Shown here: positions 22,425-31,500 of the stretch, in pieces
How positions within the stretch are numbered: position 1 is the first letter of the stretch
How the letters are laid out: each line of letters begins with the position of its first letter
Assembly (NCBI GenBank): GCA_024516035.1
Contig: CM044963.1
Coordinates: 21,515,321 to 21,579,320 of the forward strand
DNA length: 64,000 nt
DNA from: Bactericera cockerelli
Taxonomy: Eukaryota; Arthropoda; Insecta; Hemiptera; Triozidae
Reading direction: 5' to 3'
The notes under the pieces: model-generated
What the model was told of the DNA's origin: nothing
Databases searched by the model: none
What the model saw: the letters and a program-made list of their open reading frames with translations, nothing else
Program-made: the position numbers and the translations under genes

Positions 22425-22804
22425 AAAATTTTATGACTAGGATTCAATTGATGACTTACTTTTTCCGACTTTATTTTTATTATTATTATTTTAAAACCTG
22501 GTTGCAGGGTTTCAGCTGAAACACCATACAATTAACACTGCAACCTAGTGAGATCTATTGTGACCAGGGAGAAAATCTCTCATCCTATTTCCCAGTTCTG
22601 TGACTATGACGGCCCAACTGGGCTTAGTTGGGAGTGGTTGTCCAGTGCTGAACACCTTAAGTCCAGAAACCTGTTCCCTTCATGAGAAGTGTCAGTCTCT
22701 GGATTTTCCCGACTTAAGTTTGGTCTATTTCATAGACATTATCAAGTGAACATAAGTCGGGAAAAGTAAGTCATCAAAATGTGAAGCCTAGTCATTTAAA
22801 AGTG
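22425..22804. mobile_element. Inverted-repeat element with inner repeat family I
   Basis: ATGACTAGGATTCA...GATGACTTAC (22430-22473) is inverted at 22752-22804 (GTAAGTCATC...GCCTAGTCAT), giving arms of about 45 bp. Inside, 22492-22575 (ACCTGGTTGCAGGGTTTCAG through GATCTATTGTGA) matches 51832-51900. There is no ORF. A MITE with an older repeat inside it is the simplest reading. Confidence 0.5.
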
Positions 22805-23158
22805 TTCCACAATATTCACAATAGGATGTCTAATATAAACACCATGTTCAATAAAAAATGTCACTTGTTATCCAGAGAGGAAATTGCTCAAGTATTCTGA
22901 GTATTTTGCCCTCTGGATTGCATATGGCAGAAATATATTATCTGTAAAATAAAAATAATTAAAAAAATGTTCAATAAATAAATCATTATAATATAACGCA
23001 TATATAACAAAAATTATGTTTAATGTTTAACATGTTGCATTTTCTTTTAACCTGCATTTCACAAGGTCAAACTTAACGACGGCGTCGTATCACATTATAT
23101 GCACTTTCATGCTTTCGTATTTTCCCTTATCTTCCTCGCCCCACCCTTTTCTCCCTCT

Positions 23159-23397
23159 TGCCTTAAGTCTCTCTCTCTACTCTCTCTCTCTCCCTCTCTG
23201 TACTCTCTCTCTCTATTCTCGTCCTGGTTGCTGCTTTTCTCTCTATCTCTCTCTCTCTCCCTCTCTACTTTCTCTCTTTCTCCCACTCTCCCTTCCTCCC
23301 TCTCTCCCTCCCTCCCTCATTCTCTCTCTCCCACACTCCCTCCCTCCCTCTCTCTCTCTCTTACACTGTCTTTCTCTCTCTCTCTCTCTTACACTGT

Positions 23398-23434
<37 letters not shown>

Positions 23435-23756
23435 ACTCTCCCTTCCTCTCTCTCTCTCTCCCACCCTCCCTCCCTCCCTCCCTCTCTACACTCTCTCTCT
23501 CTTGCTGCTTTTCTCTTCATATTTAAGAATAATATAGGCCATGTGGCACGTTTCTTCTCTTCCCCTCTCTCTATCTCTCTCTCTGGTTCTATCTTTATAA
23601 AATCTTTCCTCCTTTTAATTTCTCCTCACTTTTCCATACAATATAGGCCATGTGCACATCTGTTTCTCCTTCCATCTCTCTTTCTGTATCTGCCTCTCTC
23701 TCTCTCTCTCTTGCTCTTTCACTCTCAATCTTTCTCTTTCTACATCTGCCTCGGCG

Positions 23757-23787
<31 letters not shown>

Positions 23788-23905
23788 ATTTTTTTTCTCT
23801 TATTTTCTCTCTATTTCTCTCTCTCTCTTTCTTTTTCTATTATTTTCTCTTTATCTCTCTCTCTCTCTCTTTACATCTGCCTCCCCTCGTCATATTATAC
23901 TTCCC
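23159..23905 (+). repeat. Pyrimidine tract, (CT)n-rich, about 750 bp
   Basis: Nearly pure C and T on the + strand, with TCTCTC runs and CCCTCCCT blocks. It is broken only by two copies of ATATAGGCCATGTG (about 23530 and 23640). Long Ser/Leu frames are artefacts. It is opposite in strand bias to the GA satellite 2 kb upstream in the same intron. Confidence 0.9.
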
Positions 23906-24009
23906 TTTTATCTTTTTCCATATAATATACATACCTATTACTTATACATATTATGTATGTACGTGTACGTATGTAGGACATCCCACAGAAAGCTATTAGA
24001 TCACTTTTT

Positions 24010-24216
24010 ATTATTCTTATTATTATGTAACTCTTTATTAGAAGGACATTAGGTAGGACATACCTAACCTAACCTACAAACAATTAGTTATAAAAATTAG
24101 AATACAAAAATAAGAACAATATAAACAAGAACAGAAAAGATAAACAACATTGATAAAATATATAGAAATTAAAGGGCGGTGTTATTGACTTTGGCAATCT
24201 CTTCTACCCAACTCTT
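24010..24216 (-). repeat. Interspersed repeat family H (LINE-tail-like)
   Basis: On the minus strand family H reads GGGTAGAAGAGATTGCC, then a CCGCCCTTT motif, a variable AT-rich part, and ends CTAATAAAG with (ATA)n. The AATAAA-like end and trinucleotide tail suggest the 3' end of a non-LTR element. Other copies: 26255, 34201/35700, 42370, 57483 and 62790. Confidence 0.55.
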
Positions 24217-24440
24217 TTGATTTACCTCTGAATATACTGTGGCCAAGTGGGTAGCGCACTATACTTAATAGTAATAATATTACAGTAATAATATGAATAA
24301 TGTTTATTACAAATACATGTTTTTGTCTTTTGCGTGTTCCTTTATAAGTACTGTTGTACTTTTTAGGAAACTTTTTACTGTTTTTTTTTTGTCTAGGGCT
24401 CTACGTAAACCTTCTGAGGAAAATTGAGAAATTTATTAAG

Positions 24441-24572
24441 GTTATCAAATTTCATGATATCACAACTACGACTCTTCCAGCTCACACTGCTTTGTTAACG
24501 AAATTGAGACTTGAACCACCGACCTCCAGGTTACAAGTCCGCCGCCTTATCGGTCAAGCTGCGGAGGTCGGT
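24441..24572 (-). mobile_element. tRNA-headed SINE family C
   Basis: The minus-strand head ACCGATAAGGCGGCGGACTT with GTAACCTGGAGGTCGGTGG is well kept; the 3' half is diverged. Confidence 0.75.
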
Positions 24573-25333
24573 AAAAATAAAGTAGAGTAAAAAAAAAAGT
24601 AAAAAAAAGTATGTATTCTGAAAAGTCATGGAGGGCCGCACGCACGTGTTTGTGAATTCAACATGTGGTTATCTGATTGAGACCTAGATGTTAAAGAGAT
24701 GAAAAGCAAACAACAACAAAAATACCATACTTGTCTTCATCATACAATGCTGATATTCTATAAACTTTTTGCTCATAATTCATAATGAAAGACTTCCTTT
24801 CAGAGGAAACTACCATCACCATATTTTTTGTCCCAGTTCCACAAAAAGACCCTGAATATTATCGTAACTCCTTTTTTCCATCTTTCAATATTTTTTTATT
24901 TTTTATTTTTTCATAATTCTTGTGCAATATATTTTTCGCATATTTCCATAATAGAAGCTTCCTTTCAAGGAAAACGATTCCCATCATATTTTATGATCTT
25001 CGCCCGTCTATCATTTTGAAAGCGCAATGATATTAATATCAGTTTGAAGCGCAGCTGACATTTTGAGTAGGCGATCCTTTAGAAGCGTGTGATTTTTTTT
25101 TTTTTTTTTTTTTTTCAATTCTGAAAAATTTCATACAAAGAAGAATATTGCAAAGGAAGTGAAAAATGAACATTGAACACCCACATTAGCTGAAATTGAG
25201 TCAAATTGTTTGAGTAGCGTTTTTAATATTTCAGTGAAAAGATGAAAACGCGTGACCATATGAAAAAAATGTGTAATTAGTTGTTATTTACTTAAAAAAT
25301 ACTATTCTTGTAAATTTTAATTTATGAATAGAA

Positions 25334-25590
25334 GATTTTCCTCTCTCCAAAACCAGTGCTGCAAAGCAACTCCACTGTTAATCATAACATTCTCTATTGG
25401 AAGTTAACCACCAGGCGAGGTTAATGCTCAAAGCACTTTCTACCATCTAACCCTCCGAGTCTTATTTTTATGTGGTCACAAACTCAAATGAATGAGGAAA
25501 AATTTAGGCACTGGGTGTGATTCGAACCAACGGATTCCTACGCTACCTGGATTACCAGACTAGCGCTTTAACCACTTGACTAGCAGTACC
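25334..25590 (-). mobile_element. tRNA-headed SINE family B, long subfamily
   Basis: A full copy that shares the extra CCTCTCTCCAAAACCAGTGC extension with the copy at 4830. Confidence 0.8.
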
Positions 25591-26254
25591 ACTTGAATAT
25601 CTTATTCTGATAATATTTTATAAATAATTATTTGTATTCTAAAGAACAGTCATTCAAAAAATACCCAGATAGAAATAAAAAATATATAAGAAGGAAGCCC
25701 CATTTTACAAATTTCTAAAGAAAAGTCTGAAAATGTTTTATAAACGTTGGTACCTATATTGAGTATTTTGATAAAATTTACTACTTCCATCAATAGTTTA
25801 CTATGGCTTCCATAGTAAAATTATTAAACTTCCATAGTAAAATGACTGTCTTGTATTTTATTGAGGTGTAGATAAGTTGTTCTGTATTGAACTATTGTGT
25901 ACAAACAAAAAATACTTCTGATTTGTAATAGTAGAAATTCATCGGAAGTAAAAGTGGTTTGATAAAGGTAAAAGTAGGTAACATTCCTTTTTCAGTATTA
26001 ACATGAAATCTACAAAATTACCTATTTCGTATCCCGACTACTATGCAAACTAACTCCACTGTTGTAGTTAAGATTGCAGTGGCATAGCCAGGGGGGGGGG
26101 GTTCCGAAATTTCCAAGAAACAAACCCCAGCAAAGATGGAATATACGTTAGGCGAGATTTCTGAACCACCTTCAAACCTCCCTCCCCCCCGAAATCCCCT
26201 CAACCCCCCCCCCGAAATGTAAGTCTAGCTACATCACTGTTAGATTGAATGGTA

Positions 26255-26368
26255 TGGATAAGGGTTGGATGGCAGAGATTGCCATGGACAATAATCACGC
26301 CCTTTTTACATTTATTGTAATTTCTTACTTTGATGTCAAATAAAGAGTCTTATTATTAGAATTATTAC
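26255..26368 (+). repeat. Interspersed repeat family H, + orientation
   Basis: GGCAGAGATTGCCATGGACA, CACGCCCTTTTTACA and AATAAAGAGTCTTATTATTA follow the family order. This is the only + strand copy in the window. Confidence 0.5.
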
Positions 26369-26379
26369 TATTTGCAAAA

Positions 26380-26593
26380 GCTCAGTGGTAGCTCAGTGGT
26401 AAAGGCGGCACTCGGTGAATCCAGAGTTTCCAGAGGTCGTGATTTCGAAACCCAACCGGGACATGACAAGTTATCCTCTCATTTGGGATTTCTACCACAA
26501 AACAATATGTCTTGGGCTTACTGCTGGAATAATAGGACTTTAGTGGTCTCAATCGGGCAGTATAAATAAGGCGATATTATTATTATTATTATT
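26380..26593 (+). mobile_element. tRNA-headed SINE family A
   Basis: Full copy on the + strand: TAGCTCAGTGGTAAAGGCGG, GAAACCCAACCGGGACATGA, and a tail AGGCGATATTATTATTATT. GCTCAGTGGTA is duplicated at the 5' end. Confidence 0.85.
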
Positions 26594-26855
26594 CATTTAT
26601 TGAAAAATATCTAAGCATGATTTCCTTTAAAAAAATCCAAGAATTACAAAAGGTCAACCTCCTTTTTGAAACAGAGGATTTCTCTGTGTATCCAGAGAGG
26701 AAATGCAGCAGCTGTGATGGGCTCAGTGCCTCCTCGTTCCTGAGACTCGGACAGCATTTTTTATATTTTATAAATAATTTTGTAAATAAATATATATTAT
26801 AGTTTTTTATTTAGATTTACAATTGTTACATTACATTATTATTTTGTTTCTCAAG

Positions 26856-26981
26856 GCTACTACGCAGACTCCCTCTCCCCGAAGCCAGTGTTCCGCAGTA
26901 ACTCCACCGTGAGGATCAAGAGCAAAGGATTCCACCTGAACAATCTGTCCTATGCTGGGCCCATTGTTATGGGCATTGGAG
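26856..26981 (+). CDS. TMEM200-like protein, exon 2
   Basis: The acceptor TTTTGTTTCTCAAG ends at 26855. Two bases complete the Gly codon split across intron 1, then 41 codons, then one base before the donor GGAG|GTGAGT. The exon gives GYYADSLSPKPVFRSN, an N-glycosylation site (NST) in the predicted extracellular loop, then KSKGFHLNNLSYAGPIVMGI, the start of TM2. The GP-x-x-MGIG motif at the membrane entry is the feature I associate with TMEM200 proteins, where a GPF-type MGIG segment precedes TM2. Its 3' half has been amplified just downstream, so transcript structure at this exon may be unusual. Confidence 0.9.
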
Positions 26982-27901
26982 GTGAGTATTGTCTACACCC
27001 ATTTGATTAGCATGGGTAACATTGTAGGAGTCAAGAGCAAAGGATTCCACCTGAACAATCTGTCCTATGCTGGGCCCATTGTTATGGGCATTGGAGGTGA
27101 GTATTGTCTACACCCATTTGATTAGCATGGGTAACATTGTAGGAGTCAAGAGCAAAGGATTCCACCTGAACAATCTGTCCTATGCTGGGCCCATTGTTAT
27201 GGGCATTGGAGGTGAGTATTGTCTACACCCATTTGATTAGCATGGGTAACATTGTAGGAGTCAAGAGCAAAGGATTCCACCTGAACAATCTGTCCTATGC
27301 TGGGCCCATTGTTATGGGCATTGGAGGTGAGTATTGTCTACACCCATTTGATTAGCATGGGTAACATTGTAGGAGTCAAGAGCAAAGGATTCCACCTGAA
27401 CAATCTGTCCTATGCTGGGCCCATTGTTATGGGCATTGGAGGTGAGTATTGTCTACACCCATTTGATTAGCATGGGTAACATTGTAGGAGTCAAGAGCAA
27501 AGGATTCCACCTGAACAATCTGTCCTATGCTGGGCCCATTGTTATGGGCATTGGAGGTGAGTATTGTCTACACCCATTTGATTAGCATGGGTAACATTGT
27601 AGGAGTCAAGAGCAAAGGATTCCACCTGAACAATCTGTCCTATGCTGGGCCCATTGTTATGGGCATTGGAGGTGAGTATTGTCTACACCCATTTGATTAG
27701 CATGGGTAACATTGTAGGAGTCAAGAGCAAAGGATTCCACCTGAACAATCTGTCCTATGCTGGGCCCATTGTTATGGGCATTGGAGGTGAGTATTGTCTA
27801 CACCCATTTGATTAGCATGGGTAACATTGTAGGAGTCAAGAGCAAAGGATTCCACCTGAACAATCTGTCCTATGCTGGGCCCATTGTTATGGGCATTGGA
27901 G
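26982..27901 (+). repeat. Eight identical 115-bp tandem copies of the exon 2 3' half
   Basis: GTGAGT donors recur at 26982, 27097, 27212, 27327, 27442, 27557, 27672, 27787 and 27902, exactly 115 bp apart, and the copies look identical by eye. Each unit is 46 bp of intron (GTGAGTATTGTC to ACATTGTAG) followed by 69 bp matching exon 2 from GTCAAGAGCAAAGG to the donor. Each 69-bp block follows an AG, starts with two codon-completing bases and ends one base into a codon, so it is phase 1-1 and 23 codons long. Including any number would keep the frame and repeat the start of TM2. The 46-base spacer is short for an intron and its pyrimidine tract is weak, so splicing of these copies is uncertain. 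Confidence 0.9.
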
Positions 27902-27919
27902 GTGAGTGTCTTCCATTTT

Positions 27920-28128
27920 TATAATAATGATAATATCGCCTTTTTTATACTGCCCGATAAGGACTATTAAAGTCCCATTATTCCAGCAGTAAGCCCAAGG
28001 CATATTATTATGTGGTAAAAATCCCAAATGGGAGGATAACTTGTCATGTCCCGGCTGGGTTTCGAACCCACGACCTCTGGAACTTCTGGATTCACAGAGT
28101 GCCGCCTTTATTACTGAGCTACCGGGAC
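27920..28128 (-). mobile_element. tRNA-headed SINE family A, inside the exon 2-derived minisatellite
   Basis: Full-length minus-strand copy from the (ATT)n tail to ACCGGGAC. It separates the last 115-bp unit from the 32-bp minisatellite that continues the same sequence. Confidence 0.85.
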
Positions 28129-28645
28129 AATGTTATGGGCATTGGAGGTGAGTGTCTTCCATTGTTATGGTCATTGGAGGTGAGTGTCTTCCATTGTTAT
28201 GGGCATTGGAGGTGAGTGTCTTCCATTGTTATGGGCATTGGAGGTGAGTGTCTTCCATTGTTATGGGCATTGGAGGTGAGTGTCTTCCATTGTTATGGGC
28301 ATTGGAGATGAGGGTCTTCCATTGTTATGGGCATTGGAGGTGAGTGTCTTCCATTGTTATGGGCATTGGAGATGAGGGTCTTCCATTGTTATGGGCATTG
28401 GAGGTGAGTGTCTTCCATTGTTATGGGCATTGGAGATGAGGGTCTTCCATTGTTATGGGCATTGGAGGTGAGTGTCTTCCATTGTTATGGGCATTGGAGG
28501 TGAGTGTCTTCCATTGTTATGGGCATTGGAGGTGAGTGTCTTCCATTGTTATGGGCATTGGAGGTGAGTGTCTTCCATTGTTATGGGCATTGGAGATGAG
28601 GGTCTTCCATTGTTATGGGCATTGGAGGTGGCTGTCTTCCATTAT
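28129..28645 (+). repeat. 32-bp minisatellite of the exon 2/intron 2 junction, left block
   Basis: About 16 units of TGTTATGGGCATTGGAGGTG followed by AGTGTCTTCCAT. Each holds the last 17 or so coding bases of exon 2 and a consensus donor GAG|GTGAGT. Some units read GAGATGAGGG, which kills the donor GT. It is expanded from the end of the exon 2 copies. Confidence 0.9.
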
Positions 28646-28652
28646 TAAAATA

Positions 28653-30255
28653 CACTAGCCAAAACAAAATAGGGCCCACCTGAAAATTTTCACGACATCG
28701 TGTATAGGACACCTTAAAGTTAAACTTTAGGATATTAACATGTCCTAATCTTGTTTATTGATACTCTGAGACAATTGGTATGGTTTTATTAACGGATATC
28801 ACTGGGTAATTAGTCTTTATTTACCTTTTCTAGAGATAGTGCTCTTTTGTGACATAAAGTTAATTTTTAATGGTTGTTTTTAATTTATTCTTAGACCAAT
28901 AATTTTCAATAAAAAAGTCTTTTCGGGTGTTTTGTATCTTTTTTGTGACCCTATGCCGGGTATTCGTCTATATTTAAATGCAGAATCTCGTTCTCGTGCC
29001 ATAACCTTGCTGGAAAATGGAGCCTCCCAGAGATTGGTCGCCAATCGGCTTCGTGTGTCCCGAAGAGCCATTAGAAACTTATGGAACCGTTTTCAAGAGA
29101 CGGGTAGTGGTGACAGAAGACCTGGCTCTGGACGACATCGCATTAGTTCGGAGCGGGAGGACCGTTTTATTCGAAGAATTGCCCTACAACAGAGCTTTGT
29201 CTCAGCTCCTGCGATACAAAATCAACCGGAAGCATAATCAAACGTTCAAGTAAGCGACCAACTCATTAGGAACAGGCTCAGAGAATCTCAGGTGATGTCA
29301 AGAAGACGTTTGGTGTAGCCAAAAATGACAGCAGCTCACCGCGCGGCAAGATTAAGATTCGCGCGAGAGCACATCCAATGGGGTATGGACAACTGGCAGT
29401 GGGTGCTCTTTTCGGATGAGTGCAAGACTAAGTTTCATAGTGATAATAGACTAATTAGACCATTAGAGTATGGAGACGTGAAGGAGAAAGATTTTCTGAG
29501 CCCTGCATTCACGAAACTGATCGGTATGGTGGCCCAAGTGTCATGGTATGGGGAGAGATAAATTTAACCGGTAGAACAGAGCTTGTAATTTTCCGTGACA
29601 GCAGAGTAACCTCGGAGAGTTACATTGAGCAAGTCATCGAACCTCAGGTGATACCATTTGCACATCGTTTGGGCCCGAATTTTGTTCTGATGCATGACAA
29701 TGCTCGCCCTCATGTCGCGCGCGCTACCAGGCTAGCTCTTCAGGAGGCGAATATCGAAGTAATGAACTGGCCTGCAATAAGCCTCGACCTAAATCCGATC
29801 GGACACATATCGGATCAACTCAAAAGGAGACTTAAACTACAGATTTTGGCCATAGGATCTCAAGAAGAACTCATACGGGCCTTGAAAGTGTGTTGGGACG
29901 AAATTCCTCAAGAAAACCTTGTCAATCTCATTCAAAGCATGCCAAACAGAATAGAAGAGTGTGCAAGGAAAAGAGGTACACACACTCATTACTGAGAATT
30001 GATCATCACCACTTTACAGCGACTCAGAAGACTTTAAACACAACCTGAATAACTAAGGTAAACATGACAGTTTTGTCAAAATTCTTTTAAATGGTTGAAA
30101 TAACCTTTTTTTCCCTTAAAATATTGTCACCTTTACTTAAATAAAATGAGTATGCCCTAAATAAATACATTCCTTAACTTTCTGTTTAAAAAAATAATAC
30201 TTATGCTTTGTTATTTAGAAAAAGTTGGGTGGGCCCTATTTTGTTTTGGCTAGTG
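28653..30255 (+). mobile_element. Tc1-like DNA transposon, 1.6 kb, complete ends
   Basis: Terminal inverted repeats of about 28 bp (CACTAGCCAAAACAAAATAG and its complement ending GGCTAGTG) are flanked by TA on both sides (28651-28652 and 30256-30257), the Tc1/mariner target duplication. A single transposase reading region lies inside on the + strand. It sits in the tail of a truncated family A SINE, which itself sits in the 32-bp minisatellite, so it is the youngest layer here. Confidence 0.92.
28953..29995 (+). pseudogene. Tc1-like transposase, broken
   Basis: From the ATG at 28953 the product has two N-terminal helix-turn-helix units (RSRAITLLENGASQRLVANR and VSRRAIRNLWNRF) with a GRPR-like GRHR between the DNA-binding and catalytic parts. 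The catalytic residues appear as VLFSDECK and MHDNARPH. The third, 35 residues after the second Asp, is Gly in DLNPIGH where a DD34E enzyme has Glu. The frame is interrupted: a shift near 29220, a TAG before MTAAHRAARLRF at about 29319, and a shift near 29540. It cannot be active. Family assignment is secure from motifs and TIRs. Confidence 0.88.
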
Positions 30256-30396
30256 TAATAATAATAATATCGCCTTTTTCATGCTGCCCGATAAGGACTA
30301 TTAAAGTCCCATTATTCCAGCAGTAAGCCCAAGACGTATTATTATGTGGTAAAAATCCCAAATGGGAGAATAAATTGTCATGTCCCGGCTGGGTTT
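30256..30396 (-). mobile_element. tRNA-headed SINE family A, head missing
   Basis: The copy keeps tail and body to GTCCCGGCTGGGTTTT and then joins minisatellite sequence, so the tRNA 5' part is lost. The Tc1-like element is inserted in its (ATT)n tail. Confidence 0.8.
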
Positions 30397-30970
30397 TCCA
30401 TTGTTATGGGCATGGGAGGTGAGTGTCTTCCATTGTTATGGGTATTGGAGGTGAGTGTCTTCCATTGTTATGGGCATTGGAGGTGAGTGTCTTCCATTGT
30501 TATGGGCATTGGAGGTGAGTGTCTTCCATTGTTATGGGCATTGGAGGTGAGTGTCTTCCATTGTTATGGGCATTGGAGGTGAGTGTCTTCCATTGTTATG
30601 GACATTGGGTGAGTGTCTTCATTGTATGGTATTGGAGGTGAGTGTCTTCCATTGTTATGGGCATTGGAGGTGAGTGTCTTCCATTGTTATGGGCATTGGA
30701 GGTGAGTGTCTTCCATTGTTATGGGCATTGGAGGTGAGTGTCTTCCATTGTTATGGGCATTGGAGGTGAGTGTCTTCCATTGTTATGAGCATTGGAGGTG
30801 AGTGTCTTCCATTGTTATGAGCATTGGAGGTGAGTGTCTTCCATTTCTATGGGCATTGGAGGTGAGTGTCTTCCATTGTTATGGGCATTGGAGGTGGGTG
30901 TCTTCCATTGTTATGAGCATTGGAGGTGAGTGTCTTCCATTGTTATGGGCATTAGAGGTAAGTGTCTTTT
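30397..30970 (+). repeat. 32-bp minisatellite of the exon 2/intron 2 junction, right block
   Basis: About 18 further units of the same 32-bp repeat, with scattered substitutions (ATGAGC for ATGGGC). One unit near 30600 has deletions. Nearly every unit carries an intact GTGAGT donor. Confidence 0.9.
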
Positions 30971-31110
30971 ACAGTCTAGACCAATTTGATTACCATGGGT
31001 AACATTTTAGGAGTCAAGAGCAAAGAATTCCACCTGAACAATTTGACATATATGCTTGGCCCATCTTTATGTACATTGGATGTGAGTGTCTTCTAAAGTC
31101 TAGGCAAGGA
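30971..31110 (+). pseudogene. Decayed copy of the exon 2 3' half
   Basis: GGAGTCAAGAGCAAAGAATT, then CCACCTGAACAATTTGACAT and CTTGGCCCATC parallel exon 2 with substitutions and an indel that breaks the reading frame. It ends in GGATGTGAGTGTC. The intron-like sequence before it (TTTGATTACCATGGGTAACA) matches the spacer of the 115-bp units, so it is an older member of the same series. Confidence 0.8.
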
Positions 31111-31270
31111 GACACATTTGATTACTATAGGCAAATGAGTAGGAAAATTATCTTGGATTTTTGGCTTTTCTTAGGAGGGGGAGCGTTGATTCTAACACAG
31201 TTTTGTTATCTTCAATCGTAACAAGAAGAAATCAGCCTGTTTAATTTCTCCAGGTTATTATTTTTAGTAC

Positions 31271-31500
31271 CAGCCTCCGTGGCGTAACGGTTGTGACTAC
31301 TATCCGTAGTTCAGAGATCCTGAGTTCGATTTCCGGTAGGAGGAAACTTTTCAGACAGAAAATTCTGTTCCCTCAGTATATGTGAGTCTGGCATTTCCGG
31401 GCCTACCCAGGCTGGGTGAGGTTAATTTGGGGAGCTGGTACGATGCCCAGCGAATATAGGGTAAAACCCTCTTCCTAATCCAGGACATTAAATCAAATAA
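31271..31500 (+). mobile_element. tRNA-headed SINE family D (shares domain with 5S SINE)
   Basis: The head CAGCCTCCGTGGCGTAACGG to GAGTTCGATTTCCGG is tRNA-like. Then come AGACAGAAAATTCTGTTCCC, the central domain (CCCAGGCTGGGTGAGGTTAA, GCGAATATAGGGTAAAACCC) and a tail GGACATTAAATCAAAT. The central domain is the one found behind the 5S head at 16517. Confidence 0.8.

Noticed and set aside
23099..24052. 317-codon plus-strand frame
   Set aside because: It is the translation of a CT tract. Several frames are open at once because the sequence lacks purines.
28129..30970. CRISPR-like regular 32-bp repeats
   Set aside because: The units are head-to-tail without spacers, lie in a eukaryotic intron and match the neighbouring exon.
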